Of a stretch of DNA of 64,000 nucleotides, positions 47,160-58,585 are shown piece by piece; positions within the stretch are counted from its first letter, which is position 1; every line of letters begins with the position of its first letter. Origin of the DNA: Calocera cornea HHB12733 (lineage: Eukaryota > Basidiomycota > Dacrymycetes > Dacrymycetales > Dacrymycetaceae); NCBI GenBank assembly GCA_001632435.1, contig KV423916.1, positions 389,229 through 453,228 on the forward strand, written 5' to 3'. The notes under the pieces are model-generated. The model saw only the letters and a list, made by a program, of their open reading frames with translations. It was not told where the DNA came from and searched no databases. The translations under genes were made by a program, and so were the position numbers.

Positions 47160-47479
47160 GCGCGTCTGACTCTAGCCCTTGGTCACCGCTCGTCATAATG
47201 ATGATATGTAGTGGCTACAAAGTATGAGCATGGACTGAGACGATCTTTCGAAAAAAGATTGACAATACCGTGTTACGATGGCGAGAAGGTAAATGCCCAA
47301 ACAAACATGCGGACCAACGGTTCTGCTTGTGCCGCAGGGTTACCGTTCCTGCTACTCGTGAGCGCGTCGCGGTAGAATGCCCAAAAACAGCGGATGTCTG
47401 GGTGCGCATAAGCAAAACAGCTTGGATTGGTGATTGGCATTACGAATCCCTAACAACGGCCTCCCTCTCGCTCGCAGGT

Positions 47480-48587
47480 CTACGCCGCACTCTCTTCCTC
47501 CTGCTCCAGAATCTCCCACCCAAGCCTCTCCCGCTCCGCCTTCCTCATCCGCGCCAACGTCACACTCTCGTAGTCGAGCCCCGCGCTGTTGAAGCCGAAG
47601 CTCGGCATCGTAGTACTAGTTGTCGTCTGATCCGGCTAGAACATCCAAATAAGTCAGCGTGTTTCTATCATTGCACTCAACAGCGAGAGAAAGAGAAAGG
47701 GACAGACGCACCATCTTCGGCGCTTCCGCCAAGGCCTTAGGAACCCACGTCGGCTCCCCAGCAGCCCACTCAACCCTAACGCCCTCCAGCCCCAAGTCTC
47801 TCCGTCCCCAGCCTGGCTCGCAGCCAGCGCGCCCCTCTTGCTCAGGAGCTGGACGACCGCCGTCCCTCCCTTCTTCTCCTTCTCCTTTTTGCCAGGCTTT
47901 GGGGGCTTAGGCGGGCGGAGGAGGAGGGGGCTGGGGTCCAGGGGTCCCAGTTTGGACAGGGAGGCGAGGAGTTCGGCGGCGCTCGGCCGGGGGTGAGGCG
48001 AAGGAGAAGGGTGAGCTCCAGGGGGGTCCACGTTGCCCCCCTCCTATCCCAACCCAGCAGCAGCAGGAGCAGCAGCAGCCTCCCGCCTCCTAGCGAGCTC
48101 CTCAGCCTCCCGCTCCTTCGGCTCGCGCATCATCCGCCCCTCGCGCTTGATCCGCTCCTCCTCCTCCCGCCTCCTGCGCTCCTCCCAAGCACTCTCCGCC
48201 ATACTACGCTTAGCGGCCCGCGCGGCCGCCTCGAGCTCTTCGAGCAACGCACGCTTCTTGCTGGAGGTGGCTGCGAGCTGGGAGGCGCGCACGCGAGCCG
48301 CGCGAGGAGGGAGGCGTTGAGTGCTGCGCGCTTGAGCGGGTCTTTGAGGAGTGCGTAGGCTTGGGTTAGAGCGTGGAGTAGGGCGGACGCTTCGGGTGAG
48401 GGGTTCTATGTATGCTGCGCAGTCAGCATACATCCTCGATCATCATGGTAAGAAGGGGAAACGCACCTTGTCGGGATGCACCCCTTAGGCTCGTCTGCCG
48501 GTACGCCTTGAGGATCTGCTCGTCCGTGCTCTCGGGCCCGACGGCTAGGAGCTCGTAGGCGTCCTGTTCTTGCGCGGGGTCGGCCAT
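47480..48587 (-). pseudogene. Frameshifted duplicate of the DNAJC17-type DnaJ gene
   Basis: This is a second copy of the gene at 51100-52222. It starts MADPAQEQDAYELLAVGPES at the same position, but one extra base just before the HPD motif (within 48481-48484) shifts the frame, so the J-domain catalytic HPD is not read. Further single-base changes break the frame after the segment matching LNASLLAR, before the Leu/Pro-rich middle part, and again after ALAASQAG. The splice donor and acceptor are still recognisable. The similarity extends upstream to about 48731, matching 52383, and then stops sharply where an orphan-family unit begins. Confidence 0.85.
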
Positions 48588-48987
48588 CCTGCCAGTTTGT
48601 GTCGTGCCGGATTAGCAAAGGAGGGGGGAAGCAGGGTGTATGCCACAGTAGTGTACAGTGGTCGTCCAACAAAGCCAGCGGCTAATGCGCTCGCAGTCAT
48701 CGCGCCCATTCCTGACACCTAGTGGCGGTAGTGTGCGTAGAGTGCGTGGTAGGGAGCTCAAGGTTGGCCTGCCAGCGAGTGCCTTCCCCGCCGGACTCAG
48801 ATCCGTCCCCCGATCCGCGATCGCAGGCTGACCGGTGCCCCCACAGCTTGAGCAGTAGGCTTTCTGCTCGACTGCAACGAGGCACCTTGCTTAAATGTCG
48901 TCCCCACCCAAATAACATTCAAAATCGAAACACAAGCTCTCCTCCCTTGTACTTACATGCAATACCGCCAGAAGTACAGCGCAGATA

Positions 48988-49878
48988 CTACCAAAAAGAG
49001 ACTGAGGTACGCAACTCACCCAAGCTTACCAAGTTGTCGATCACAGTCAGCTGAAGTCTCGCGTCGAGTTCTGCGACCATCGTAGCGACCGTTTGCTTCT
49101 CTTTGAACCATCTGAACACATAAATGGGATTCAAGTTCTTGGGGAATTGTTGGGCGGATAAGCTAAGACTGGCATCCTTGAAGTTGAGCTTGTTTTCGAA
49201 GCGGACCTCGCCTCTGAACCTTAGCACCGTATCGACTGCCGGGTTCCCAGTCCATGGACCAGTACAGATCGTATCCATGTCTGCAGTGGTGATATCTAGA
49301 TGATATTGCTTGTCGTCGTCGATCCATATCGACACAAGCGCCTCCTGAATGATCTGTGTCACGTACAATCCCCGTTAGTTTGCGCGAGATGACCACACAG
49401 GTCGACACGAATACCTTACCTGCGGAGATGGTGTAGGCTGAGGTGGTGTGGAAGGAGATGGTGCGGGACGCGTAAACTTGTGCTCGAGGTGGTTGTCGCG
49501 GGCCTTATAGCAAAGCATCTCACAACTCTTGAGGTCAAGGAGGTTGAGGTTGACGGTTGGCCCATCAAACTGTACATGGTCCGCAAGCATCATTCCAAGT
49601 GGAATATTATCCTTTTCGAACGTGATCTTGAAAACCGGGTCCGTCTCAGTCGTTGTTTGCGCTCGGTGCAGGGTGACTTTCGGGTTACGGAAGCGTTCCA
49701 CATCCTCGTCGAACAGCATCTGCCCGAGGAATCTAACCGTCTTTCCGCCGAGGAAAGGCAGTGGCCCAATACGTTCCCAGCCGGACAGATGCAGTGTGTC
49801 GATGTAGAGGGTGTAGTCCTGAGAACCGTTAAAACTCGGAGCGAGCACTACGACAGCCTTTTCGATGATCTCCTCCAT
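48988..49878 (-). CDS. Two-module orphan-family protein
   Basis: Exon 1 is 49878-49420 (MEEIIEKAVVVLAPSFNGSQ to a Pro-rich hinge ending PTPSPQ) and exon 2 is 49353-48988 (IIQEALVSIWIDDDKQYHLD to LRTSVSFW). The two keep frame, giving about 274 residues. Module one has YIDTLHLSG, VRFLGQMLFDEDVERF, TDPVFKITFEKDNIPLGMML and HVQFDGP. Module two has ITTADMDTICTGPWTGNPAV, LRFRGEVRFENKLNF, LNPIYVFRWFKEKQTVATMV and LTVIDNLVSLG. It is intact and the closest relative of the gene at 40846, with a longer proline hinge (PAPSPSTPPQPTPSPQ). Function is unknown. Confidence 0.75.
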
Positions 49879-49984
49879 ATTGGATTAACTACGAATAATG
49901 TTAGTCGCGATGGACTGAGCCGTACAGTGCTGCACTTGCCTGATGATGTGCTCAGATGCGCAGAAATGTTTCTTATCTGCTCTC

Positions 49985-50620
49985 TGGGAGGATGGGCTGT
50001 CGTTGTCAAGTAGTCTACCCGATGACTGCTAGTTATCTTGAAATCGCAATACAGTCGGGCACCAGCACACCGCCGGGCAAGAGACTCGAGAAGACCGCAA
50101 TCATGTCCTTCCGATCATTGAGGCCATGGTGCGGATCTAGCATCCGCCGGGCACACTAGCGTGAGATTGGCGGTGCTTCTTGAAGACCACAGTCACTTCC
50201 TTCCGGTCATCGAAGCCAAAGGGCGGATCTAGCAAACGCCGGTCGCACTAGCCAAAAACGCAATGCTTCCTGCTTCGAAGACGCAGCCAGGGCAAACACC
50301 GGTACCAGGGGTACGAGGACCCGCAGAAAGATCGAAGGGACACTTAACGGCTTCTTCGCCTTCCTGTGCCAGCCGTGTGCCGAGCGGTGCCAGCGGGCTT
50401 ACCATTTGTGGCCTCTCCAGGGTCCTGCACCCCGGAGGGGGCAAGCGCCTGTTTTCAGCGCCGCGTTAGGCGTTCGGGTTTGCACAGTCGCGCAGCATCA
50501 CGAACGCAGCATACCAACTACATCTTCGCGGCTTCGATTGAAGCCGATATGGATTTGTATATCCGGACGTAATGGACATGCCAAGGTCGGAGGGATCAAG
50601 GGCCCGGATGACAGCCTTCG
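49985..50620. repeat. Upstream block, unit 5
   Basis: Best match is unit 2. It lies directly 5' of the gene starting at 49878. On the plus strand 50366-50572 is open, but the matching stretch in unit 2 is interrupted, so coding is unlikely. Confidence 0.65.
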
Positions 50621-51099
50621 GACGACGGACGGCCTGGCGCTGGCGCTCCTTGCAGGATTCACAGAAATGAATGGTGAGTCAGCGAGCCCTGGTCGTGCAT
50701 GAGATGCGGGAACGGCCCCGGGCTGGCCGAGATCACCTTCGGACGTGCGCATGCGAGTAATGCGGCTTGGGCGGCTTGGGCCCGTGCGGACTTGCGAGGG
50801 GACGGGGCGGGTCGCCAGGGACCGTAGTCGGACAGATGGGACCAGGAACGAGAGACGAGAGGGGCCCGTTTGAGCATCAATTTGCGCGGCGGACTGGTGA
50901 TGGTGCGCACGATGCGGATCTGAACGGGCTGGGAGGAGGCCGCTGTCGGTCGTACTGCTCGTGAGCGTGTCCAGATATGGATGCGCAGATACACTGGGCG
51001 GGCCTGAACACACATAAGTAAAGTAAACAGGACAACAGGTTTGGCATTACAAACACCAAGCACGCACGGTCCTTCCTCCCACTTATGGGCCGTATAGGG

Positions 51100-52222
51100 C
51101 TAGTCCCCTCCCTCTTGCTCCAAAATCTCCCGCTCAAGCCTCTCCCGCTCCGCCTTCCTCATCCGCGCCAGCGTCACACTCTCATAATCCAGCCCGGCGC
51201 TGTCGAAGCCGAAGCTCGGCATCGTCGTCGGCGTTGTCGGCATTGTAGAACTAGTTGTCGTCTGCTCCGGCTAGAACATCCCAAATAAGTCAGCATGGTT
51301 CTATCATGGCCCTCAACAGAGAGAGAATGAGAACGAGAAAGGCGAGACTCACCATCTTCGGCGTTTCTGAGAGCACTTTTCGCACCCACTCAGGCTCCCC
51401 AGCAGCCCACTCGATCCTCACGCCCTCCAGCCCCAAGTCTCTCCGTCCCCCCGCCTGGCTCGCAGCCAGCGCGCCCTTCTTGCTGAGAAACTGGACAACG
51501 GCTGTCCCTCCCTTCTTCTCCTTCTCCCTTTTGCCAGGCTTTGGGGGCTTAGACGGGCGGAATAGGAGGGAGCTGGCGTCCAGGGGTCCTAGTTTGGAGA
51601 GGGAGGCGAGGAGGTCGGCGGCGCTCGGCGGGGGGTGGGGCAGGCGGAGGAGGAGGGTGAGCTCTAGGGGGTCCACTTTCGCCCCCTCCTCTCCCAGCCC
51701 AGTAGCAGCCGCAGCCGCAGCCTCCCGCCTCCTAGCGAGCTTCTCAGCCTCCCGCTCCTTCCGCTCGCGCATCATCCGCCCCTCAAGCTTGATCCGCTCC
51801 TCCTCCTCCCGCCTCCGTCTCTCCTCCTGCGCCGTCTCCGTCTTGCTCCGCTTAGCGGCCCGCTCGGCCGCCTCGAGCTCTTCGAGTAGAGCACGCTTCT
51901 TGCTGGAGGCGGCGGCGAGCTGCGAGGCGCGCGCGCGGCGGGCGAGGAGGGAGGCGTTGAGTGCTGCGCGCTGGAGTGGGTCTTGCAGGAGGGCGTAGGC
52001 TTGGGTGAGGGCGTGGAACAGCGCGGACGCTTCGGGCGAGGGGTTCTATGCTGATCAGTCAGCACACATCCTGGATCATCATGGCAAGAAGGGGGAGCGC
52101 ACCTTGTCCGGATGGACGCGCAGGCTCGTCTGCCGGTACGCCTTGCGGATCTGCTCGTCCGTGCTCTCGGGCCCGACGCCCAAGAGCTCATAGGCGTCCT
52201 GCTCCTGCGCGGGGTCGGCCAT
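51100..52222 (-). CDS. DNAJC17/Cwf23-type DnaJ-RRM protein
   Basis: Exons are 52222-52103, 52045-51353 and 51270-51100, summing in frame to 327 residues. The J domain starts at the N-terminus (YELLGVGPESTDEQIRKAYR) with an intact HPD (SLRVHPDKNPSPEASALF). A long basic and acidic coiled coil follows (SSKKRALLEELEAAERAAKR and the RRREEEERIK region). An RRM-like part comes next (GTAVVQFLSKKGALAASQAG, LEGVRIEWAAGEP). The C-terminus is SAGLDYESVTLARMRKAERE to ILEQEGGD. J domain, coiled coil and RRM in this order is the DNAJC17/Cwf23 arrangement, a spliceosome-associated factor. It is the working copy of the pair; the other is at 47480-48587. It is divergent from the Polo-like kinase gene. Confidence 0.85.
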
Positions 52223-52805
52223 CGTGTGTAGCGTAGGCGGATACCAGCAGAAAGGGGTTTGGGGGGGAGAAGCCGGGTATATGCTACAGCAGTAGTAGTA
52301 GTGTACAGCGGTCGTCCAAGAAAGTCAGTGCGGGCAATGGGCTCGCAGTCATCGCGCACATTGCTGACACCTAGTGGCGGTGCCCCCCGCCCCGGAGGCA
52401 ATCCCCCCAAACGGGCGGTTGATATCCGCTCACGTGACCGTCTGCACGACGCGCCGCGCTGAGTCGTGGGGGCGCTCGGGGGGCCTTGCGGCGGACGCGT
52501 GTTTTTGAGGGAGCGCGGGGGGGACAGCCACGGCGGATCGGATCAGCGCAACCTCACAGCAGCGGGCGTTTCACACGTCTGCTTGTTGGCTGTCACCGCT
52601 CCTGCTGTCGCTGTCACTGCCCTTGTCGAGCTTTGCTCGTGTGCGATCCTCCCTCCGACTGGACGACGAGCGGCTCCCCTGGGTTGTCGGCCTGCACTCG
52701 GCATACAGCGACTCTTGTCGGCACCACCCGCACCACCCTCGCCTCCAACACCCCTCCCCACTCCCCCACTCCCCCAACCACCCCCCGCCCCCCTCCCAGC
52801 ACACG
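52223..52805. promoter_or_regulatory. Divergent DnaJ-Polo kinase intergenic region
   Basis: 583 bp between divergent start codons. The left part matches the upstream of the DnaJ pseudogene; the right part has a long C-rich pyrimidine tract (52735-52800) immediately before the kinase ATG. Confidence 0.45.
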
Positions 52806-55800
52806 ATGTCCGCCTCCGTCCTCCCCCTCTCCCGCGCACCCAGCGTCCCCGCCCTAACAAGGTACACCTCCAAGCCCCGCATGGCGCCGCTCTCCTCCGC
52901 CCCTCCCCCACCTCCCAAGCCCTCCAGCCCTCCCCCGCCCGTGCCGTCCAAGGACGACCCAGCCGCTGCGCCAGCCCCGCACCGCGAGAAGGAGAAGGAG
53001 AAGGAGCGCGAGCGCAAGCACAAAAGCAAGGCCGACTTCCGCGACCCGCCAAGGCTCGTCATCGACAAGCAGGGCGGGCAGCAGTACACCGTCCTGTCCG
53101 TCCTCGGGCAAGGCGGGTTCGCGCGGGTGTACGAGGCACGCGACGGGCAGGGGAAGGCCCTTGCCCTCAAGGTGATCAACAAGGGCAAGCTGGCGGATAC
53201 GAAAGCCAAGACGCGGGTGCGTTGTTCTTCTTTGGCCCGTTTCGGCACGATGGTGGAGCAGAGATGCTCATGTGGTGCGGACAGCTGTATGCCGAGATCA
53301 AGATCCACCGCGCGCTGAACCACCCACACGTGTGCGCCTTCGGAGACTGCTTCGAGGACGCCGACAACGTGTACATCACGCTCGAACTATGTCGCGCAGG
53401 GGTACGTCCCTCCTCTACTGCCCCTCCTGCTCGACCGCTGACCCCACCCCCCTCCCCCCGCCTGCAGTCCCTAATGGACTTTGTGCGCAAACGCGCACGC
53501 CTGTCCGAGCCCGAGGTCCGCCTCTACATGGTCCAGCTCGCGGGGGCGATCCTGTACCTGCACACGCACCAGATCATCCACCGCGACCTGAAGCTCGGCA
53601 ACCTCTTCCTCGACGACCGGCTCGAGCTGAAAGTGGGTGATTTCGGCTTGGCCGCCTTGTTGGAGAGGGAAGGGGAGCGGAAGACGACGATCTGCGGGAC
53701 GCCGAATTACATTGCGCCCGAGGTGCTGTTTGCGAGCAAGACACATGGGCATAGTTATGAGGTCGATATTTGGAGTATGGGCGTGATCATGTGCGTCCTT
53801 TTCCCTCACTTGTTCTCGTCCCCTCGCCCCGCTCGGCCTTGGGCTTGGGATCGGCCTTGGGATTATGTTGTGCTGCGGAAATGGTGCTGAACGGCCGCCT
53901 GCAGGTTCACGATGCTCACGGGGAAGCCGCCGTTCCAGACGGACAAGGTGGAGGACATCTACAGGCGCATACGCGACAGCAAGTACGAGTTTCCCACGAC
54001 GTTCGACATCTCCCCGAGCGCGAAGAACCTTGTGCAGAAGCTTCTTTCGCAGAAACCAGGTGCGCGTTCTTGAAAGCTAACGTACGGAACAGTGCTGATG
54101 ATTGGTGATCTTGTTTGCCATTGTTGTTGCATGTAGAGGACCGCCCCAACCCGCAGAACCTGCTCTCGCACCCCTTCTTTACAGAAGGCCACGTCCCCGC
54201 GTGGATGTCGCAGGTCTCTCGCACCTCCGCGCCCAACTTCACCCCCTCCGAGGCGCTCAAAGCGCCCGCGAACCTCAAGGCCCTGCGCAAGCGCGCGCAG
54301 ATCGACGACGTGGGCGGTATCCGCGTCCGGCGCGAGGGCGTCCTCGCCGCTTCCTCGGGCCCGAACGGCGCGAGCAATGCCCAGCAGAACGCGGCGAACG
54401 CGGCGCGCGCGTGGGAGGACGGGGAGCGCGAGTTCGAGAAGGCCGTCAATGTCGGCTCGCCCATCTCGGCGCTGCTCAGGAGCGCCAAGCAGCCTCTGGT
54501 CGTTACAGGCGAGCCGGTTCCGGAGAACCTCATGCGCAAGCTCTCTGTGCAGTCGTTTGCGCCTAAGCGTCCCCAGCAGCAGCAGACCTCCCCGGCCAAG
54601 AGCACCGTCTCGCGTACCTCCGCCCGCACTGCCCGCCCAGCAACTGGCACGGGGCTACAGAAGGTCTCAGAAGAGGAGCTGCGCGGCTCGCGCGCGGCGC
54701 CCAAGCCGACCGCCGCCCTGCGCCGCACGAGAGAGCCGGGCAACTCGGAGAACGTCCCGCCCTCCGCGAGCGGGGGGTTGACCGCCTCCACGCGCACGCG
54801 CCCGGCCGCGTCTGCCTCGGCGCGCAGTGGGCTGCCGGTGCTGAGCCGCGGGCCGAGCCTGACGAGTCTGCACCGGGAGCGGTCGGCGAAGGAGCTTCCT
54901 ACTGACGCGGCTGCGGCTGCGGCTGCGGCTGCGGCGGAGAGGGAGAATGCGTTTGACGCGACGGCACGGACGCTGAACGAGGCGTTTGAGGCGAAGGCCC
55001 ATGGGAGAGTGTGGCGCGAGCCGGGTACGTTGCGTTTGCCCTGTGTGTTCTTTGGAGCTGTGGGGCTGAAGCTGGCTGGACAGCGGTTGACGCGAAATTG
55101 CCTGGGAAGGTCGTGTTCGTGCAGAGCTGGGTTGACTACAGCCATAAGTATGGCATGGGGTATGCGCTCACGGACGGGACGACCGGCGTGTACTTCAACG
55201 ATAGCAGCTCGCTGGTGCTCGCCCCGGACAATGAGTAAGCTTTTGTCGTTGGACGATAGGATATATCTAACGGTGGATAGGCACTTTGACTTCGTAACGC
55301 TCACAACGGACCACCGGCAGTACTCGCGCTCCTCGCGGCTCGTCAGCACGTTCCCCGACTCGGGATCCTCCTCTGGCTTCCCCAAGATGTCCTCCACCTC
55401 GCCCGTCACGTCCAGCAGCAGCGACAGCTCGACCGACCTCAGCACTAAGGTCACCCTCCTCCGCGCGTTCAAGGAGTACATCTACAAGGAGCTCTACCGC
55501 AAGCAGGCGTACACGTACGTGGACATGGACAAGCAAGACGGGATGGACTTTGTCCAGAAGTGGCTCAGGGCAAACAACGTCGTCATGTTCAAGCTGAGCA
55601 ATGATGCCATCCAGGTATGCTCAACCGGTGTTGAACTGAGATCGATGCTAACGCGCTGGCTAGTTCAACTACTCGGATCATACCAAGATCATCCTCTCCA
55701 GCTTGGGCAAGCACGTCACGTATGTCGACAAGAACTATAATCTGCACGAGTACACTCTTGCTCAGCTCATGACCACCGCCCTCGCGCCGCTCAGCAGCAA

Positions 55801-55966
55801 GACGGACGAGGAAGTGCGCAACAACGAGCGTCTGCTCAAGCGCCTCCGCTACTGCCGAGAAGTGCTCAACACGATGCACAAGCGGAACCTGAGCAAGGAG
55901 GAGGGCGGCATCCAGATCGTGACCTCCGGCAGCACGGGCCCTGGCAAGACGGCAGGCCTGCGGTAG
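52806..55966 (+). CDS. Polo-like kinase (Plk1/Cdc5 family)
   Basis: Mitotic Ser/Thr kinase. A Pro/Ser- and Lys-rich N-terminal tail (MSASVLPLSRAPSVPALTRY) precedes the kinase domain. The kinase has a glycine loop with Ala (VLGQGGFARVYEA), the Lys in ALALKVINKG, HRDLKLGNLFLDD, VGDFGLAAL, activation segment RKTTICGTPNYIAPE, and YEVDIWSMGV. A linker rich in Ala, Arg and Ser includes an Ala run near 54908-54938. Polo box 1 has FVQSWVDYSHKYGMGYALTD with the conserved Trp. Polo box 2 has VVMFKLSNDAIQFNYSDHTK, with the His-x-Lys pincer that binds phosphopeptides. The end is GSTGPGKTAGLR, stop at 55964. About seven introns. Confidence 0.96.
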
Positions 55967-56166
55967 CCCTTGGCTCGGACATAACTTTCTTAACCCACTT
56001 GTATTGTTTTGCACGCGACACGCTCTCATTTTCCCTCTGCACGCGCAACATCACGTTTCCCACTCACTCCCACGCTTTATTGACCTCCACAATTGGATTT
56101 GACTACCTAGCAATTTCCTCTCGATCGACATCGCGCAGCCACATATCTCTTGTACATGCACTATTA

Positions 56167-56574
56167 TCATGGATCTGATAGATCTCCCCACCGCCTCGGT
56201 GGACGAAACTCCGGAGGCTCCCTTGCCCACCGGAACCGCATCTCGAACGACTTGTCGATAAGCTCCACAGGGACATCAGCCTGGAATCCGCACAGGATTT
56301 CAGCTACGACCTCGTTCGCATCGTCCATGAAGAGGAAATGGACAGTGGTATGTGATTCGGATGACCTCGTAATGATCCCCGTCAGGCGCCGGTCCACCAT
56401 GTCTTGCCATCCGGTGAACCTGAGCTCGCCAAGGAACCAGAACATGACTGTGAAGTTTCCCTCCCGTGGGACAAAGATAGCGCTGAAGCCGTGGTAGACC
56501 GAATTGCTGATTTCAATCTCAAGCCAGTCCGCGTCGCGTATCAGCTCAATCTCAACCCGCTCTACGATGTGCAT
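56167..56574 (-). CDS. Small orphan-family protein
   Basis: 135 residues from MHIVERVEIELIRDADWLEI. The order is ERVEIELIRDADWLEIEISN, GELRFTGWQDMVDRRLTGII, HTTVHFLFMDDANEVVAEIL and the end FEMRFRWAREPPEFRPPRRW. The LT-x-n-V-x-F-x-F-x-D-x-x-N-x-x-x-AEI pattern matches the genes at 57288 and 58586 and, more loosely, the modules of the tandem array. No signal peptide. Function unknown. Confidence 0.6.
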   Translation of the reverse strand: MHIVERVEIELIRDADWLEIEISNSVYHGFSAIFVPREGNFTVMFWFLGELRFTGWQDMVDRRLTGIITRSSESHTTVHFLFMDDANEVVAEILCGFQADVPVELIDKSFEMRFRWAREPPEFRPPRRWGDLSDP

Positions 56575-57287
56575 GCTGAGAAAGTGTTGTGGTCAGGGGG
56601 ACAACACAAACACCTTGCGTGCTTACATGGGTAGCAGAGCGGTCGCTGTCGTCGCCCTCGACCGTTGTACGTACGGTTGGTGTCTTTGAGGTCTCAGACC
56701 GCTATACCTCCGGCAAGGCACATCTTTTGAGCGGTCCTTGTTTAGGATGTGACAGACTCGTGATCAACGGAAATCGCCGACATCCTGCCTCGTGTCAAGC
56801 ACGTTGCTGACGAGCGGCCATGCAGTCGTTCTCGCAGCTCCGCTCGACAGCTCGGCCCGAACGGTGATTGACAACGGCTCGCGACCACTCAACAACGCAA
56901 GTAAATCGTCGTACCGCGGCATTAGGACGGTCGGTGGCTTGTTTGGCAGAAGATCGGAATACGGATCGGATGCCGATCTTGCTTACATGCTTCCATTTAC
57001 TTCAAGGCGGTGCATCCGTGCAATAAGGAGATACCTTTCGTGCAATACCTGAGGTATGAATACTTGAAGTCCTGCACATGTCTCCCATCATGTTCCATAA
57101 GGGTACCCACTCCAGCCAACATCGATCACTGCACTGGCCATTGTGATCCGCTGCACAAAACACTGCATTATGACCGAGAGTGTGAACGACATTGGAACGG
57201 TACAAGGACATCTGCTACACAGTACAAGGAAGCGATGTCTTTGTGGACCAAAGTTATCGGATGAGAGATGCAGCCCAACCGGTCTGG
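56575..57287. other. Intergenic, no gene seen
   Basis: 713 bp between two minus-strand orphan-family genes. No domain or convincing exon. Confidence 0.35.
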
Positions 57288-57644
57288 TTACGCTGGCGAC
57301 CACTCTACGGGGAGGTCTTTGTTGAACCACTCCGCATTGATTGCAACCGCAGGGACAAAGACGATCTCAGCGAAACGGTTATTGGTGTCGAGATCGAAGA
57401 AGTCGAACCGGACAAGGTTAGGCGCATTACCTTGCATAATGCGGAGCTTAGTAAGCTGATGGTGGTCAAATTGGTCGTATTTGAGGTTGAAAGGCCCTCC
57501 AGCGAAATGGTTGTTAGGGAACCCGATGACGGTCTGTCCGCCATTGCCGTTAACCTCTTGACCCCTGATCTGAATGGTAAGACGTCCGTTGTTTGCTTCT
57601 AGATCAATGTGAACATCCTCATTGAGGCTTTCTTCGAGGACCAT
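57288..57644 (-). CDS. Small orphan-family protein
   Basis: 118 residues from the ATG at 57644 (MVLEESLNEDVHIDLEANNG). The sequence then runs RLTIQIRGQEVNGNGGQTVI, GFPNNHFAGGPFNLKYDQFD, LTKLRIMQGNAPNLVRFDFF, NNRFAEIVFVPAVAINAEWF and ends LPVEWSPA. It is closely related to the plus-strand gene at 58586, which ends DLPVAWSPV. An upstream in-frame hydrophobic stretch (RQVLFFAVVFLGSSPP) has no ATG nearby and is probably untranslated. Function unknown. Confidence 0.65.
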   Translation of the reverse strand: MVLEESLNEDVHIDLEANNGRLTIQIRGQEVNGNGGQTVIGFPNNHFAGGPFNLKYDQFDHHQLTKLRIMQGNAPNLVRFDFFDLDTNNRFAEIVFVPAVAINAEWFNKDLPVEWSPA

Positions 57645-58585
57645 ATTAACTAAATCCGGAGGAGATGAGCCCAGGAACACAACCGCGAAAAACAAAACCT
57701 GCCTGATAGGGAGGAGTGATGCGAGTGTAGAAGGAGGTGTGTTGTTTGGAAGTGCTGCTGGAAAGTGCTGGTCCTCCGGAGCTCCAGTACTTATACAGAC
57801 CAGCCGGACGCGGATGGTTACACAAATCAGTCCAACTTCCAACCAGTGGAACATGGTCCCAACGTCCGTGAGCTTCGGCAATCTACACAAGGGAGATTAG
57901 CGACTGGTGCCAATTATAATGGCAAGTTGGGCGGCAAAGAGGAACGGGTATCTCTTGCGGCCTCCAAGGGTGCTCTGTAGCTCATCCATGCAAGCTGTGT
58001 GATCACCGCAGGGGTAAATGCGGAGCTACTGTGTTGTGCCACGGCATATGCGGTCGCATACCATACAACTTCATCTCTCGTCCCAAGGTGTGGTGGCTGC
58101 GGAGGCGGCCGGGTGCTCTTGATCTGTCGTGCCGGCCGCAACATCAGTAGCTCTATCAGCAGTATGACCCTCTCAGCCATGGTCTCCTGACGTCAAGCAC
58201 CAGACCGCGACTCCAAGTTGCAGCGTTCGCTTGCATGCAACAGATAGAAGTAAACATTGGAAGATTGTCCGCATTGTGGATAGACACTGGAGTCATGTTC
58301 CGTCCGCACATTCCCGCATTTGATATTGGTTCGTGGTCGCCAAACTATGGATTTGCTCAAGGTCGGCTACAAAGCCGAACGTAGGTGGTATGTTGGAGGT
58401 CTAGGGCAATTTGGCCACTGGGCTGCTGATATAAATCCTGGCCCTCTGCGCGGATCCCCACCTCTCAACCAACCCCTCCAGTGGCCTCAAGAAGCCATAT
58501 ACTATAATCAAGCACCAAAAACGTATCAGGCAAGAAGTGATCTTTATGCTTATGCACTCAAGCTGACACGCTGATTACAGTCAAT
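57645..58585. other. Divergent region between two related small genes
   Basis: About 940 bp between head-to-head paralogues. The bases around both start codons are similar (GTYAATATGGTC). A ctgattacag sequence just before 58586 looks like an intron acceptor, so an upstream non-coding exon is possible. Confidence 0.4.

Noticed and set aside
50366..50572. Plus-strand coding reading of the repeated block (VCR-VPAGLPFV-like)
   Set aside because: The same stretch is open in unit 1 but interrupted by stops in unit 2 and not kept in units 3 and 4, so conservation is at the DNA level.
53916..55481. A 521-codon open frame on the minus strand
   Set aside because: It lies antisense to the Polo-like kinase exons, in GC-rich codons that avoid stops on the other strand, and has no domain. 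The plus strand explains the region fully.
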